A stretch of 64,000 nucleotides of DNA from GCA-2733415 sp965178655 (lineage in GTDB: Bacteria > Bacteroidota > Bacteroidia > Flavobacteriales > Flavobacteriaceae), in the NCBI GenBank assembly GCA_965178655.1, contig OZ238266.1:558001-622000 (forward strand), read 5' to 3'. Shown here one piece after another: positions 52,230-63,100 of this stretch. Position 1 is the first letter of the stretch. The number at the start of each line of letters is the position of its first letter. The translations under genes were made by a program, and so were the position numbers. A model generated the notes under the pieces. The model had not been told where the DNA came from and ran no database searches. It saw nothing but the letters and a program-made list of their open reading frames with translations.

Positions 52230-54056
52230 CTACCTAAGATTAAAATCTTTATTTAAATACTGCAACAAAGCCTTCCAATTATCATCGTCTTTATTGTTAC
52301 CTTCTTGGTGAATGTATTTATTTCCGGTAAAATCAAACACACTTTTTTGTTGATCATCTATATAACCAAAGCCGTTGTTGTAACAAAAATAAGCATAGCC
52401 TTTTTGAGAATCGTTCAGAACGTCTTTACCCATAATAAATTCCGAATCATCCATACCTAATTGATTTAATAAAGTGTTGGCTAAATCGGTCTGACAAGCT
52501 ATCTTATCTATACGCGTTGCCTTTTTTTCTAGCACTCCTCCAGTCCAAAGCATAGGTATTTTGTATTTCATAAAATCTGAAGGACCAGAAGCATCTATAT
52601 ACCTAGTGCCATGATCAGCTACAAAAATAACTAGCGTATTACTCCATGTGTCTGTTTTTTTAAACTTATTTATAAAATCTCCCAGACACTTATCTGTATA
52701 ATAAATAGAGTTTAAGAATCGTTCATCTTCTGTGTTACCTTCAATTTTTGTTGTCATAGGCACATCAAAAGGTTCATGACTACTAAGTGTAAACAACACT
52801 TTAAAGAAAGGCTTTTTACTTTCCTTAATATCTTTTAAAAGGTAGTTAAACATATACTCATCATGAACACCCCATTTAGAGCTATATAAATCGGACGAAA
52901 AATCATCCATACTTATTATATTATCAAACCCGGTATTTAAGATGTATGAATTCATATTTGCAAATCTGATGTCGCCTCCATAATAGAATGTAGAGGCGTA
53001 GTCCTTTTTCTTAAACTGTTTACACAAACTCGGTATAGTGAGTGTTTTTTGTGTATAAGAAATTACACTTCGTTTAGGAAGAGAGGGATAACCACTTAAC
53101 AGGCCCAAAAGCCCTATTTTAGATCTATCCCCAATGCTATAAAAGTTAGTAAATAACATACCATCTTCTGATAGTTTATCTAAATTAGGAGTAGCATTAT
53201 AACTGGCTCCTAAACTCCCTACCGCCTTAGAAGTAAAACTTTCTAGCATAACAATAAGAACATTGGGGGTACTATCTTTAACATATTGCGTAGTTATCCC
53301 TTGCTTATTCTTTAATTTTTTAATTACAGCATCTAATTTTTGATCACTCATAAAGCTATGCGTTCTATAGTCCTTTTTATATGATTTCATGGCATACATA
53401 AAGTTCCATAAAGGATTAACAGCTATGTGATTTGCAAAAACATTTTTTGAAAAATATACAAATCCTACATTCATAGGAGCGAGTCCGACCCCCCCTCTCA
53501 TGGGAATTATCATCGTAGCGGTAACAAAAAACAAAACAGGTATATATTTATAGTTTAGTGCCTGTGAATTATTCAACTTAGCGGTTACGTATTTCTTTAT
53601 ACAAACATATGACAGTCCTAGAACCACAATAAACAATACAAATAACACTACATAAGTTGTCCACAAAGTAGATGCTGCAGCTTCTTTTGGCGTTTTAAGA
53701 TACTCTAAAACCGTAGCATCTATATGGTACCCCCAATTGCGGTACAGCTCCAAATTAGGAACTAGTAAACCTATAATAAGCAGACTCATTGCCGTATAAT
53801 AAATATTAAAAAATGTTGTTAGTTTGCTTGCTTTTATAAAGAAACTAAAACACAAAACCAGTCCGCTAATAATTAAGATATACGCCATTAAAGACAAGTC
53901 ATGTCTTAACCCAGATAGAAAAGCTAATAAGATTTCTGTAAGGTCAATATTTTTACTTAACTGCCATTGGTACACAACAAACACTATACGCAATAACACG
54001 AATAACAGTATAAAGAATATACCTGACGACAGTAAAAAGGATAAACGTTTTTTCAT
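52230..54056 (-). CDS. LTA-synthase-family sulfatase-fold membrane protein
   Basis: A 608-residue inner-membrane protein with five N-terminal helices (about 8-30, 55-75, 83-100, 132-152, 170-185) and a C-terminal alkaline phosphatase/sulfatase-type domain. Metal and catalytic positions are visible: Glu272 (VMLESF), the nucleophile position as Ser312 in GDRSKIGLLGLLSGYP (Thr in Gram-positive LtaS), and FVADHG near 478. In Gram-negative bacteria relatives move phosphoglycerol or phosphoethanolamine onto periplasmic glycans or lipids. Substrate here unknown. First gene of a set with DUF6588 and a methyltransferase. Confidence 0.88.
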   Translation of the reverse strand: MKKRLSFLLSSGIFFILLFVLLRIVFVVYQWQLSKNIDLTEILLAFLSGLRHDLSLMAYILIISGLVLCFSFFIKASKLTTFFNIYYTAMSLLIIGLLVPNLELYRNWGYHIDATVLEYLKTPKEAAASTLWTTYVVLFVLFIVVLGLSYVCIKKYVTAKLNNSQALNYKYIPVLFFVTATMIIPMRGGVGLAPMNVGFVYFSKNVFANHIAVNPLWNFMYAMKSYKKDYRTHSFMSDQKLDAVIKKLKNKQGITTQYVKDSTPNVLIVMLESFTSKAVGSLGASYNATPNLDKLSEDGMLFTNFYSIGDRSKIGLLGLLSGYPSLPKRSVISYTQKTLTIPSLCKQFKKKDYASTFYYGGDIRFANMNSYILNTGFDNIISMDDFSSDLYSSKWGVHDEYMFNYLLKDIKESKKPFFKVLFTLSSHEPFDVPMTTKIEGNTEDERFLNSIYYTDKCLGDFINKFKKTDTWSNTLVIFVADHGTRYIDASGPSDFMKYKIPMLWTGGVLEKKATRIDKIACQTDLANTLLNQLGMDDSEFIMGKDVLNDSQKGYAYFCYNNGFGYIDDQQKSVFDFTGNKYIHQEGNNKDDDNWKALLQYLNKDFNLR

Positions 54057-54115
54057 TTATTATTTGTTAGCTCTAATTCCAAAAATAGATTTTATTACAA
54101 AAATATAAATTTTAT

Positions 54116-54152
54116 AAAAAAAAAGAGGAGTTATATAACTCCTCTTTTTTTT
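54116..54152 (-). terminator. Terminator downstream of gyrB
   Basis: AGAGGAGTTAT and ATAACTCCTCT form a perfect stem flanked by A and T runs, 12 bases past the gyrB stop on the minus strand. Confidence 0.9.
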
Positions 54153-54163
54153 TATAACTGACG

Positions 54164-56104
54164 CTAGGCATCAATATTTGCATATACTGCATTTTTTTCT
54201 ATAAATTCTCTACGTGGTGGTACTTCATCTCCCATAAGCATAGAAAATACTCTATCGGCCTCTACATCATTATCTATAGTTACTTTTCGTAATGTTCTAT
54301 ACTCTGGATCCATTGTAGTTTCCCAAAGTTGTATAGCATTCATTTCTCCAAGACCCTTATAACGCTGTATTTTTGCACCATCGCCATATTTAGCCATTAA
54401 TACATCTCGCTGATCATCATTCCATGCATATTCTCCTTTTGCACCTTTCTTTACTAAGTATAGTGGTGGTGCTGCTATATAAACATGTCCTTTTTCTATT
54501 AATTCTTTCATGTATCTATAGAAGAAGGTTAGAATTAATGTTGCAATATGACTACCATCAACATCGGCATCACACATAATAACAATTTTATGGTAACGTA
54601 ATTTTGATAAGTTTAAAGCTTTACTATCTTCTTCTGTTCCGATAGTAACACCTAATGCTGTAAACATGTTTCTGATTTCTTCATTTTCAAAAACCTTATG
54701 TTGCATAGCTTTTTCAACATTCAATATTTTACCTCTTAATGGTAATATTGCTTGAAACTTACGATCACGACCTTGTTTTGCTGTTCCACCTGCCGAATCT
54801 CCCTCTACAAGAAAGACTTCGCATTTTGCTGGATCTTGTTCTGAACAATCAGATAATTTTCCTGGCAAACCACCAATACTCATTACAGTTTTTCGCTGTA
54901 CCATTTCACGTGCTTTTGCAGCAGCGTGACGTGCTTGTGCAGCTAATATTACTTTTTGAACAATGGTTTTAGCATCATCTGGATTTTCTTCTAAATAATC
55001 TGTTAGCATTTCTGATACTGCCTGACTTACCGCAGAAGACACCTCTCTGTTTCCTAATTTTGTTTTTGTCTGTCCTTCAAACTGTGGCTCTGCTACTTTT
55101 ACAGATATAATTGCAGTTAACCCTTCACGAAAATCATCTCCTGAAATATCAAATTTTAGTTTTGATAACATTCCTGAAGATTCTGCATATTTTTTAAGTG
55201 TATGCGTTAACCCTCGTCTAAATCCAGACAAGTGTGTTCCTCCTTCGTGTGTATTAATATTATTTACATAAGAGTGTAGATTTTCGGAATATGATGTATT
55301 ATAAACCATAGCCACCTCAACTGGCACGCCATTTTTTTCACCTTCCATTGAAATTACTCCTGCAGTTAATTGCTCACGAGTAGCATCTAGGTAGCGAATA
55401 AATTCTGGCAATCCTTCTTCAGAATAAAATTCTTCTCCTACATCTTGTCCTTTTTCATCTTGATGACGTTTATCGGTAATTGATATTCTAAGTCCTTTAT
55501 TCAAGAAAGCTAATTCACGTAATCGCGCAGCAAGCGTATCATAATTATATTCTGTAGTATCTTTAAAAATAGTATCATCTGGAATAAATGTTACCATAGT
55601 TCCATTTTTATCTGTTTCGCCAACTGGCTTAACAGGATACATTGCTTTACCTTTTTGATATTCTTGTTCCCAAACTTTACCGTCTTTATAAACTGTAGCT
55701 TTTAAGTGATTTGACAAGGCATTAACACAAGATACTCCTACCCCGTGTAATCCTCCAGATACTTTATACGAATCTTTATCAAACTTACCTCCGGCACCAA
55801 TTTTAGTCATTACAACCTCTAATGCAGACACGCCTTCTTTCTTATGAATTCCTACTGGAATACCACGACCGTTATCTAGTACTGAAATAGAGTTATCTTC
55901 ATTAATCCATACGTTAATTGTATCACAATGCCCTGCCATTGCCTCATCTATAGAGTTATCTACAACTTCATACACCAAGTGATGTAATCCTCTAACTCCT
56001 ACGTCTCCGATATACATAGATGGACGCATACGCACATGCTCCATACCCTCTAGGGCCTGAATACTATCTGCTGAATAATTATTTGGTTTCTTATCTTCGC
56101 TCAT
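54164..56104 (-). CDS. gyrB: DNA gyrase subunit B
   Basis: The ATPase subunit of gyrase, 646 residues. GHKL ATPase motifs: VDNSIDEAMAGHC, DNGRGIPVGIHKKEG, GGLHGVGVSCVNALS; the TOPRIM domain has EGDSAGGTAKQGRDR and DADVDGSHI; C-terminal QRYKGLGEMN. The EGDSAGG...FQAILPLRGKILNVEKA and overall length fit GyrB instead of ParE. It is distant from gyrA and has its own promoter and terminator. Confidence 0.97.
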   Translation of the reverse strand: MSEDKKPNNYSADSIQALEGMEHVRMRPSMYIGDVGVRGLHHLVYEVVDNSIDEAMAGHCDTINVWINEDNSISVLDNGRGIPVGIHKKEGVSALEVVMTKIGAGGKFDKDSYKVSGGLHGVGVSCVNALSNHLKATVYKDGKVWEQEYQKGKAMYPVKPVGETDKNGTMVTFIPDDTIFKDTTEYNYDTLAARLRELAFLNKGLRISITDKRHQDEKGQDVGEEFYSEEGLPEFIRYLDATREQLTAGVISMEGEKNGVPVEVAMVYNTSYSENLHSYVNNINTHEGGTHLSGFRRGLTHTLKKYAESSGMLSKLKFDISGDDFREGLTAIISVKVAEPQFEGQTKTKLGNREVSSAVSQAVSEMLTDYLEENPDDAKTIVQKVILAAQARHAAAKAREMVQRKTVMSIGGLPGKLSDCSEQDPAKCEVFLVEGDSAGGTAKQGRDRKFQAILPLRGKILNVEKAMQHKVFENEEIRNMFTALGVTIGTEEDSKALNLSKLRYHKIVIMCDADVDGSHIATLILTFFYRYMKELIEKGHVYIAAPPLYLVKKGAKGEYAWNDDQRDVLMAKYGDGAKIQRYKGLGEMNAIQLWETTMDPEYRTLRKVTIDNDVEADRVFSMLMGDEVPPRREFIEKNAVYANIDA

Positions 56105-56140
56105 AACTTAAAATATGATTTATATATACTTTTATAATCT

Positions 56141-56148
56141 CAAATATA
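56141..56148 (-). promoter_or_regulatory. Putative -7 promoter element of gyrB
   Basis: On the minus strand TATATTTG matches TAnnTTTG exactly, 36 bases before the gyrB start. Confidence 0.55.
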
Positions 56149-56323
56149 CCATATATCGCTGCTATATAAAAGTGCGTAACACCTAATAACAACCCAAGTT
56201 ATTAACATTTTGTTTGTTTCGTAAAAATTGCTAAGAAAGGCTAAAAGTCGTGTTTTAAAACGTTTTACATCTATTTAGAAGCAACACCAAAAGCAATTTC
56301 TAAATAAATCGTTTTAAACAAGC

Positions 56324-57583
56324 TTATTTGACGTCGTTTTTTATGGATTTTTCTTTCTCTGATATCCATTTCGACAAGTATTTGGTACTTGACATGGTAT
56401 GATGTTGCAACATTGCGCCTATAAAATTTTTTTTTCGGTGCATTGTTATATCATTACACAAGATTATTAAACAGTTTAAAAATTGCTGCTGATGTTCTAC
56501 ATCTGCATATTGTGTATTTATGATTTCTTTTCCGTTTTTCTGGGCTTGCCTCCAATCAGTTTTGCTATTATACAACTGCACTGCTTTCTCTGCAATGTCC
56601 TTAGGAGAATCGGCAATAAAACCACTCCAAGAAAGGTGTTCTGTTAGCATGCCTTCTGCTCCAATTAGCGTGGTAACACTTGGTAGACCGTTTCTCATGG
56701 CGTCTGTAAACTTTCCTTTTATTCCAGCGCCAAAGCGTATAGGAGCCAAACAAACACGTGCCATTTGCATTACCTCATCTACGTTATTAGCCCATCCTTT
56801 TACTAAAAACCCCTCAGAATCATTATGTAATTGTGTAACCTTAGCGGACGGATATGCTCCATACACATGTAGTTTTGCTTTAGGTAAATTTTTTCGTACT
56901 AATGGCCATATTATCTGTTTTAAATACAATACCATATTCCAATTAGGCTCATGCCTAAAGTTTCCGATACACATAAAATCTGCCCTATCATCAAAATCAG
57001 GTAATTCATCAAAACTATCTTCCGATATTTTCTCGAGTAAAAACGGCAAATAGCAGAGTAATGATTTATCTATCTTAAAAGTATTTTTTAGTAATTGCAT
57101 CTCATAAGTAGAGATAATTAAAGACAAATCGCACCTATAAATACTTGCTAATTCTCTTTTTGTTACCTCTGAATCTAACAACATATCTTGGGTATATGCT
57201 AGTCCTTTTTTAAAGGCGTCTTGTCTTGTTTTACGCAAACAATGCAAATCTTCGGTATCTAATATTTTTATAGCGTCAGGACAATTTTTAGACACACGCC
57301 AACCAAACTGTTCCTCTACCACAAACCTATCAAACAACACTATATCTGGGTTTAAATCTGATATATATGTATCAAAACTATCATGGTTTAACTGAATTTG
57401 TTGCGTTGTTACGTTTTGCAGTGATAGCGTTGCCATATGTGGCGTTTCTGTAGCCGCAGTTACAAAACACACCTCCATACCTTGCTGCTGAAACAACTTA
57501 ATGAGTTGTAGCATTCTACTACCTGCAGCTGTAGCGTTTGGTTCTGGCCAAACAAAACCGATAATGAGTACTTTTTTAGCCAT
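56324..57583 (-). CDS. Glycosyltransferase (group 1-like)
   Basis: The start is the ATG at 57583-57581 (MAKKVLIIGFVWPEPNATAAGSR), which shares one base with the stop of the preceding flavoprotein gene (TAATG); longer versions read into that gene. The 419-residue protein has a GT-B layout: N-terminal Rossmann domain, and a C-terminal domain with FMCIGNFRHEPNW, AKLHVYGAYPSAKV, VKGWANNVDEVMQMARVCLAPIRFGAGIKGKFTDAMRNGLPSVTT, the last being the nucleotide-sugar binding region of GT4-like enzymes. Acceptor and sugar are unknown. Part of a two-gene operon with the COG2509 gene. Confidence 0.85.
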   Translation of the reverse strand: MAKKVLIIGFVWPEPNATAAGSRMLQLIKLFQQQGMEVCFVTAATETPHMATLSLQNVTTQQIQLNHDSFDTYISDLNPDIVLFDRFVVEEQFGWRVSKNCPDAIKILDTEDLHCLRKTRQDAFKKGLAYTQDMLLDSEVTKRELASIYRCDLSLIISTYEMQLLKNTFKIDKSLLCYLPFLLEKISEDSFDELPDFDDRADFMCIGNFRHEPNWNMVLYLKQIIWPLVRKNLPKAKLHVYGAYPSAKVTQLHNDSEGFLVKGWANNVDEVMQMARVCLAPIRFGAGIKGKFTDAMRNGLPSVTTLIGAEGMLTEHLSWSGFIADSPKDIAEKAVQLYNSKTDWRQAQKNGKEIINTQYADVEHQQQFLNCLIILCNDITMHRKKNFIGAMLQHHTMSSTKYLSKWISEKEKSIKNDVK

Positions 57584-59139
57584 TATATATTTGCAATTGC
57601 AGCCTCTGCACAGCGTTCGCCATCCATAGCAGCAGATATGATTCCTCCAGCATATCCACCACCTTCTCCACAAGGATACAGTCCTTCCACATCGGGGTGT
57701 GCCAGATTCTCTTTTCGAGGAATACTTACTGGTGAAGAGGTACGAGACTCTACCCCAATTACATTTGCTTGATTGGTGTAAAAACCATTCATTTTTTGTC
57801 CGAATGCCGCAAACCCCTTTCTTAATCTACCACCAATTTTTTTAGGCAATAAAGAATGTAATGGTGTTGATTTTATTCCTGGTTGATAAGAGGTTGGATT
57901 TAAACTATCCGATAGTTTTCCTTCTACAAAATCGGTTAATCGTTGTGCAGGCGCTGTTTGTGTTCTACCACCTGAAGTAAATGCTAATCGCTCCAAATCT
58001 TTTTGATACTCTAAGCCTTTTAAAACGCCATACTTTTCATACTTATACAGGTCACTCTCTGCATTAATCTCCACAACTATTCCTGAATTTGCAAATTGGT
58101 TGTTTCGCTTAGATGGCGACATACCGTTAACCACAACTTCTCCGTTTGCAGTTGCAGCAGGCACTATAAAACCACCGGGACACATACAAAAAGAGTAAAC
58201 GCCTCTATCTCCTACTTGATGTACTAAACTATATGATGCTGCCGGAAGCAGCTCGCTACGTTCATTTTTACAATGGTACTGAATACTATCTATAATTTGC
58301 TGCGGATGTTCTACACGAACCCCCATAGCAAACGATTTTTCTTTTAACGCAATATTTTTGTCATGTAATAAATAATAGATGTCTCTTGCAGAGTGTCCGG
58401 TTGCCAATATTACTGCATTTACCGTCATTTCTGAACCGTCTTGCATTTGAATAGCAACTATTTTACCTTCAGACACCGTTATATTGGTCATTCTTGACTC
58501 AAAATGAATTTCTCCACCGTGTTTTAAAATGGTTTCTCTAATGTTTGACACTACTTTTGGCAACTTATTAGTTCCTATATGCGGGTGTGCATCTACCAAA
58601 ATCTGATCGGTAGCACCATGGTAAACAAGGTTTTCAAAAACCCGACGAACATCGCCTCTTTTTAAACTTCTGGTATATAATTTTCCGTCAGAATAAGTTC
58701 CTGCACCACCTTCTCCAAAGCAATAATTAGAATCTTCATTTACGTAATGGTCTTGATTTATTGCTTTTAAATCTCTACGGCGGTCTTGTACATTTTTACC
58801 TCGTTCTAACACCACAGGTTTGTAGCCCAATTCTATACAGCGTAAGGCTGCATACATTCCTGCCGGACCAAAACCAATAATATGAATTTCTTTGGCAGCA
58901 GATACGTCTTTATAATTAAATGTATATGCAGATTTTTCAGGCATTGGTTCATTAACATAGACCGCTACTTTATAATTAAATACAATAGTTGATTTTCTAG
59001 CGTCAATCGATTTTCTAAGCACTTGTACACCTGAAATTGTTGCTTTATCGATTTCTAAATACGCAGCAGCCTTGCGTTCTAAAATAGATGGCATTTTTTC
59101 CTCTCTAAGAGTAACGCGCAGTTGAATGTTTTTTACCAT
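57583..59139 (-). CDS. NAD(P)/FAD-dependent oxidoreductase (COG2509)
   Basis: A 518-residue flavoprotein of the uncharacterised FAD-dependent dehydrogenase group (COG2509). An N-terminal ~75-residue domain (LRVTLREEKMPSILERKAAAYL...VLRKSIDARK) precedes the FAD-binding IIGFGPAGMYAALRCIELGYKPVVLERG (about 86-113). Further signatures: YCFGEGGAGTYSDGKLYTR, ILATGHSARDIYYLL, FCMCPGGFIVPAAT and the C-terminal LYPCGEGGGYAGGIISAAMDGERCAEA. The physiological reaction is unknown. Coupled by one-base overlap to the downstream glycosyltransferase gene. Confidence 0.88.
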   Translation of the reverse strand: MVKNIQLRVTLREEKMPSILERKAAAYLEIDKATISGVQVLRKSIDARKSTIVFNYKVAVYVNEPMPEKSAYTFNYKDVSAAKEIHIIGFGPAGMYAALRCIELGYKPVVLERGKNVQDRRRDLKAINQDHYVNEDSNYCFGEGGAGTYSDGKLYTRSLKRGDVRRVFENLVYHGATDQILVDAHPHIGTNKLPKVVSNIRETILKHGGEIHFESRMTNITVSEGKIVAIQMQDGSEMTVNAVILATGHSARDIYYLLHDKNIALKEKSFAMGVRVEHPQQIIDSIQYHCKNERSELLPAASYSLVHQVGDRGVYSFCMCPGGFIVPAATANGEVVVNGMSPSKRNNQFANSGIVVEINAESDLYKYEKYGVLKGLEYQKDLERLAFTSGGRTQTAPAQRLTDFVEGKLSDSLNPTSYQPGIKSTPLHSLLPKKIGGRLRKGFAAFGQKMNGFYTNQANVIGVESRTSSPVSIPRKENLAHPDVEGLYPCGEGGGYAGGIISAAMDGERCAEAAIANI

Positions 59140-59210
59140 GTGGCAAAAATACAGTATTTAAATTAAAAATATAGCATTATCATACAACTGCTAAAATGAT
59201 TTATTTCTAC

Positions 59211-59242
59211 AAAAAAAAGGTGCGCTATATAGCACACCTTTT
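59211..59242 (-). terminator. Terminator downstream of the porP/sprF-like gene
   Basis: AAAAGGTG...GCTATATAGC...CACCTTTT form a stem with one mismatch, flanked by an A run that is a T run on the minus strand. It lies 22 bases past the stop at 59264. Confidence 0.75.
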
Positions 59243-59263
59243 AAGCATTTTTTTAAGTAGATA

Positions 59264-60142
59264 CTATAAGTTTACTCTAAGCAAGAATTCTGGACCTCCA
59301 GCACTATACCTACTCACAGCTGACGTTACAAAGTCATACGAAAGTCCAACTTGTAATCTCGTAGCTACATCAAAATAGGCCATCACAGCCACTGAGGTAT
59401 TTAGTTTGTAATTAGTTCCTATTTCAAAGGCATCATTAAAACGTGCAGAAACAGCAATGTCTACTGCCAAAGGTGCTCCCTGTACATACTGTAATAACAT
59501 TGCAGGAATTAAGACCAGATCTCTATTTAAATCAAAATGATATGCCCCTCCTAATGCAACCAACATTGCATCAGCAGCTTCAGCAGTAGTACCATCTGAC
59601 AACTCTTCATAACGCGCTGCCTTTAACAAACGGGGAACCGAAAAACTAACATAATACTTGTCGGCTTTATACAAGGCTCCTAGTCCGAAATTTGGATTAA
59701 AGGTATTCACTTTTCCTTGATGTAATGGATCTGAGACAGTTAGCTGTGTAAAATCCACATTAAAGAAACTTCCTCCCGCTTTTAACCCTAGAAACAGGTC
59801 ACGCGTTCTATCAAGGTTTATTCTATAGGAAAAATTAGCAAAAACATTAATTTCTTTTTGGATAAATACTTTATCAGATATAATATTTAATCCCACACCA
59901 AAGTTATCGCTAACACTTCCTTGTGCGGTAATTGACTGTGTTTCTGGCGCGTTCTGAACGCCATGCCATTGGCTTTTATAGCTCATTATATTTACTTCCA
60001 AATCTTCCGTACTCCCAACATATGCTGGATTTAATAAACTTAAGTTTTGTTGCCAAAAAGTATAGCGTGGCGTTTGCTGTGCTGCTACTGTTATTGAAAA
60101 CAACAGTGTAATTACAGCTATGAGGTTATATGATTTTTTCAT
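59264..60142 (-). CDS. Type IX secretion membrane protein, PorP/SprF family
   Basis: A 292-residue outer-membrane beta-barrel with signal peptide (MKKSYNLIAVITLLFSITVAAQ) and the PorP/SprF signature QTPRYTFWQQNLSLLNPAYVGSTEDLEVNIMSYKSQWHGVQNAPETQSITAQGSV. Strands GLKAGGSFFNVDFTQL, FGLGALYKADKYYVSFSVPRLL and the final GLSYDFVTSAVSRYSAGGPEFLLRVNL are typical. SprF-type proteins are needed for export or anchoring of specific type B T9SS substrates, usually encoded just upstream; here that substrate is the metalloprotease 41 bases away. In F. johnsoniae SprF serves SprB in the same way. Confidence 0.92.
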   Translation of the reverse strand: MKKSYNLIAVITLLFSITVAAQQTPRYTFWQQNLSLLNPAYVGSTEDLEVNIMSYKSQWHGVQNAPETQSITAQGSVSDNFGVGLNIISDKVFIQKEINVFANFSYRINLDRTRDLFLGLKAGGSFFNVDFTQLTVSDPLHQGKVNTFNPNFGLGALYKADKYYVSFSVPRLLKAARYEELSDGTTAEAADAMLVALGGAYHFDLNRDLVLIPAMLLQYVQGAPLAVDIAVSARFNDAFEIGTNYKLNTSVAVMAYFDVATRLQVGLSYDFVTSAVSRYSAGGPEFLLRVNL

Positions 60143-60183
60143 TTTTTTATTTTTAAGATAAACGATTGTTTTAATAAAGCTGT

Positions 60184-63100
60184 TTAATAGTTAATATACA
60201 ACCATCCTGAAGCTGTACTCGCTACACCTTGAGGCGTAGTATAGGTTATCATATAATAATATGAACCTACTGGCAATAACCCAGATCCGCCCTTGGTAGA
60301 TTCTCCTGCCCAAGTATTGTTTACATAATTTTCAGCTTCAAAAACTTTTACTCCCCAACGGTTATATACTGTTACAGTAGTATTTGTTTGATATTCTATG
60401 TTTTCTATATTCCAAAAATCATTTTCATTATCTGCATTTGGCGTTAATACATCTGACGGGGTAATCCCTTCACAAATATCTCCAATGCCATTCTCATTTA
60501 AATCTTCTTGAGCCGGGTTTGGTGTTGTTACACAGTTATCATCGGCATCTATAACACCATCACCATCTACATCTTGACACGCATCTCCAATTCCGTTTTC
60601 ATCCAAATCTGCCTGATCTGGGTTTGCAACAGATACACAGTTATCACAAGCATCTCCTAAACCATCACCATCTACATCAGCTTGATTTGAATTTACAGTA
60701 TTAACACAGTTATCACAAACATCTCCTACACCATCGCCATCTGCATCAGCTTGATCTGGATTTGCAGTGTTGACACAGTTATCGGAAACATCTAGAATTC
60801 CATCTTCATCTGTATCCGTAATAGCTGTAGTAAAACTAAAAGGCGCTGAATACTCTCCTGTTACACAGTCATTAACCGATTGTACTTGCCACCAATATGT
60901 GGTGTCTTGCACTAAGGTAGTGGCTGTATATGTGTTTGTTACTACATTTATAGGCCCTTCTACTAGTGTTGTTAATCCTGCATCACTATATACCGCTACA
61001 TTATAACTTAATGCACTCATGTCGGTTGCCCAAGTTAACGTATATGCCAACACTCCGGTTTCTCCATCAACAGGCGATGTTAATGTAGGAGTAGCAATTG
61101 TGTTACTAAATATCGTTAAGTTTAATTCTTCGGAAAAAGACACACTTGTTGGTGTTCCTGTCCCTGTTACAGTAAGCGTATGTGCTCCTGCCATTGCATT
61201 GGTCATTCCGCTAACAGTCATTGTTACCACAGTACCATTAGCACTTGCTGCTGCTGGACTAAACACTACGGTACTCCCTGCTGGATTTCCTGCTACTGTA
61301 AATGTTGTATTTCCTGTATACCCTAAAAAAGTATTATACGTAAAGGTATATACTGCATTATTTGGCGCACACAACTCTACATCAGTAGTATTGAAATTCA
61401 TTACAAATTCTGCTGTTGCTGGTTGTATAGTTATGTTTGATGAGTTTACTGCATAAAATATATTTGTAGCAGCTTCTACAAATATACGTCCTGTACTTGT
61501 TACTATTCCAGGCACTACAATACTATGTGTTCCATTGTTAGGTACGTTTGTAGCCAATGTTGTAAATGTTAATCCTTCATCAGTTGTAAGTAATATATTT
61601 ACATTTGGCGAATTTATTGCGCCTGTATCGGTTCCTGCAACATTCCATGTAATAGTTTCCGTTGCGCCTGCATTCCAGTTTATAGGAGTATTTTGTGATG
61701 TTACTGTAAATGCACCATTGGTGTCATCAACCGTAACAGTCATATCATCAATTTTATTTTGTGCGCCACCTGCTATATTATCGCGAACGGTTAATTTAAA
61801 GCTATAGGTTCTTGATACATCATTCAACATTTCCCATTGTGTTCCTAACGAACCTCCCATTACAGTTGCCAAAGCTGGCATGTAACGATTTGGGGAGGTT
61901 GTTGGTAGTAATGATCTAAACGAAGGCCCTGAAGTATCTGTTGCGCTTGGAAAGGTGTTCCCTGGTCCGCCGACATCATTTTGTTCCCAACAGTATGTTG
62001 TTGCTCCGCCAGATGTTCCTGCGCCTTTTAATATAAATGCTGTACTTGAAGGAATAGTAAAATCGGCACCAGCATCTGCTGTTGGTGTAGCCTGTGTTAA
62101 ACTTGTTTCAACATCACAAGTACGTGATGCTACGTGAGCAGTTACCCCTTGTATGGTAAAAAAGTGAAAATATGCATCACTATGTGGTTGCACATCAGTT
62201 GAACCTGTAATTCCTGCATACCCCATAATTGTTGAACCAGACCCTGGTTCTAGGTTTGCTCCTGCACCTTCATTATTCATAGAAAAAGTATGATACCCTC
62301 CAAACTGATGACCTATTTCATGCGCTACATAATCAATATCAAAAAAATCTCCTTCTGGACTATTTAAAGACGTCATTCCACTACCTTTTTGTCCGTCAAC
62401 ACAAATACAAGCAATACAACCAGCATTACCGCCACTACCACCTTGACCAAATATATGTCCAATATCATAGTTTGCTTCTCCTATTACCGCTGTAAGGTTT
62501 GACTGCAAGTCTGCATTTAGGTTTGTTCCATAAGGGTCTGTACTTGCATCAAAATAAATAATATCCGCTTCATTTGCAATCATAACCATTGTTGTAGCGA
62601 AATCATTTTCAAACACGCCGTTTACACGCGTCATGGTTGCATTAAATTTTGCCATAACAGCACTTAATGTTCCTCCTGCCCATGTGCCGTATTCTCCGGT
62701 ACATGATAGTGCTAATTTAAAGGTATGGAGTATTGCTGTATCTGCATCTTGTGCAACTATCGCAAAATCATCTTGTATTTTCTTACTAAAATTCTCTTCT
62801 GTGGCACATGAAAAGTCTGGTTTTTCAGCATTTATTCTATTATATACAACATACATATTAGCCGCTAAATTATACGGCTCTATAAATGTTGTAATAGCGT
62901 TACTTGAACGCATCATACTACTTAATCCGTTTTCTGAAGAAACACTAAAACGAAGAGTAGCTGTTGGGTCATCAATACCCTGTCCTGCATAAGAGCGTAT
63001 GTTTGGGAATTGCGCTTGCAGTTCTGGCACCATTGTAGAGGCTTCTACAATTCTAAAGCGTTCTAATTTTCCTTGAGAATCTGGAAAAGAAACGAGAATG

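Noticed and set aside
56105..56323. 219-base gap between gyrB and the glycosyltransferase gene considered for a tRNA or small RNA
   Set aside because: No cloverleaf, no terminator-like hairpin and no ORF seen; only the gyrB promoter element is supported.
57584..57673. Longer start for the glycosyltransferase
   Set aside because: The extra 30 codons are inside the upstream flavoprotein gene and read as Trp/Cys/Arg-rich sequence; the MAKKVLIIGF start fits the Rossmann fold.
61019..61456. 145-codon plus-strand open frame within the metalloprotease gene
   Set aside because: It is a mirror of a Thr/Val-rich coding region; the minus-strand frame has clear domains and the composition of the plus-strand product is that of an antisense shadow.
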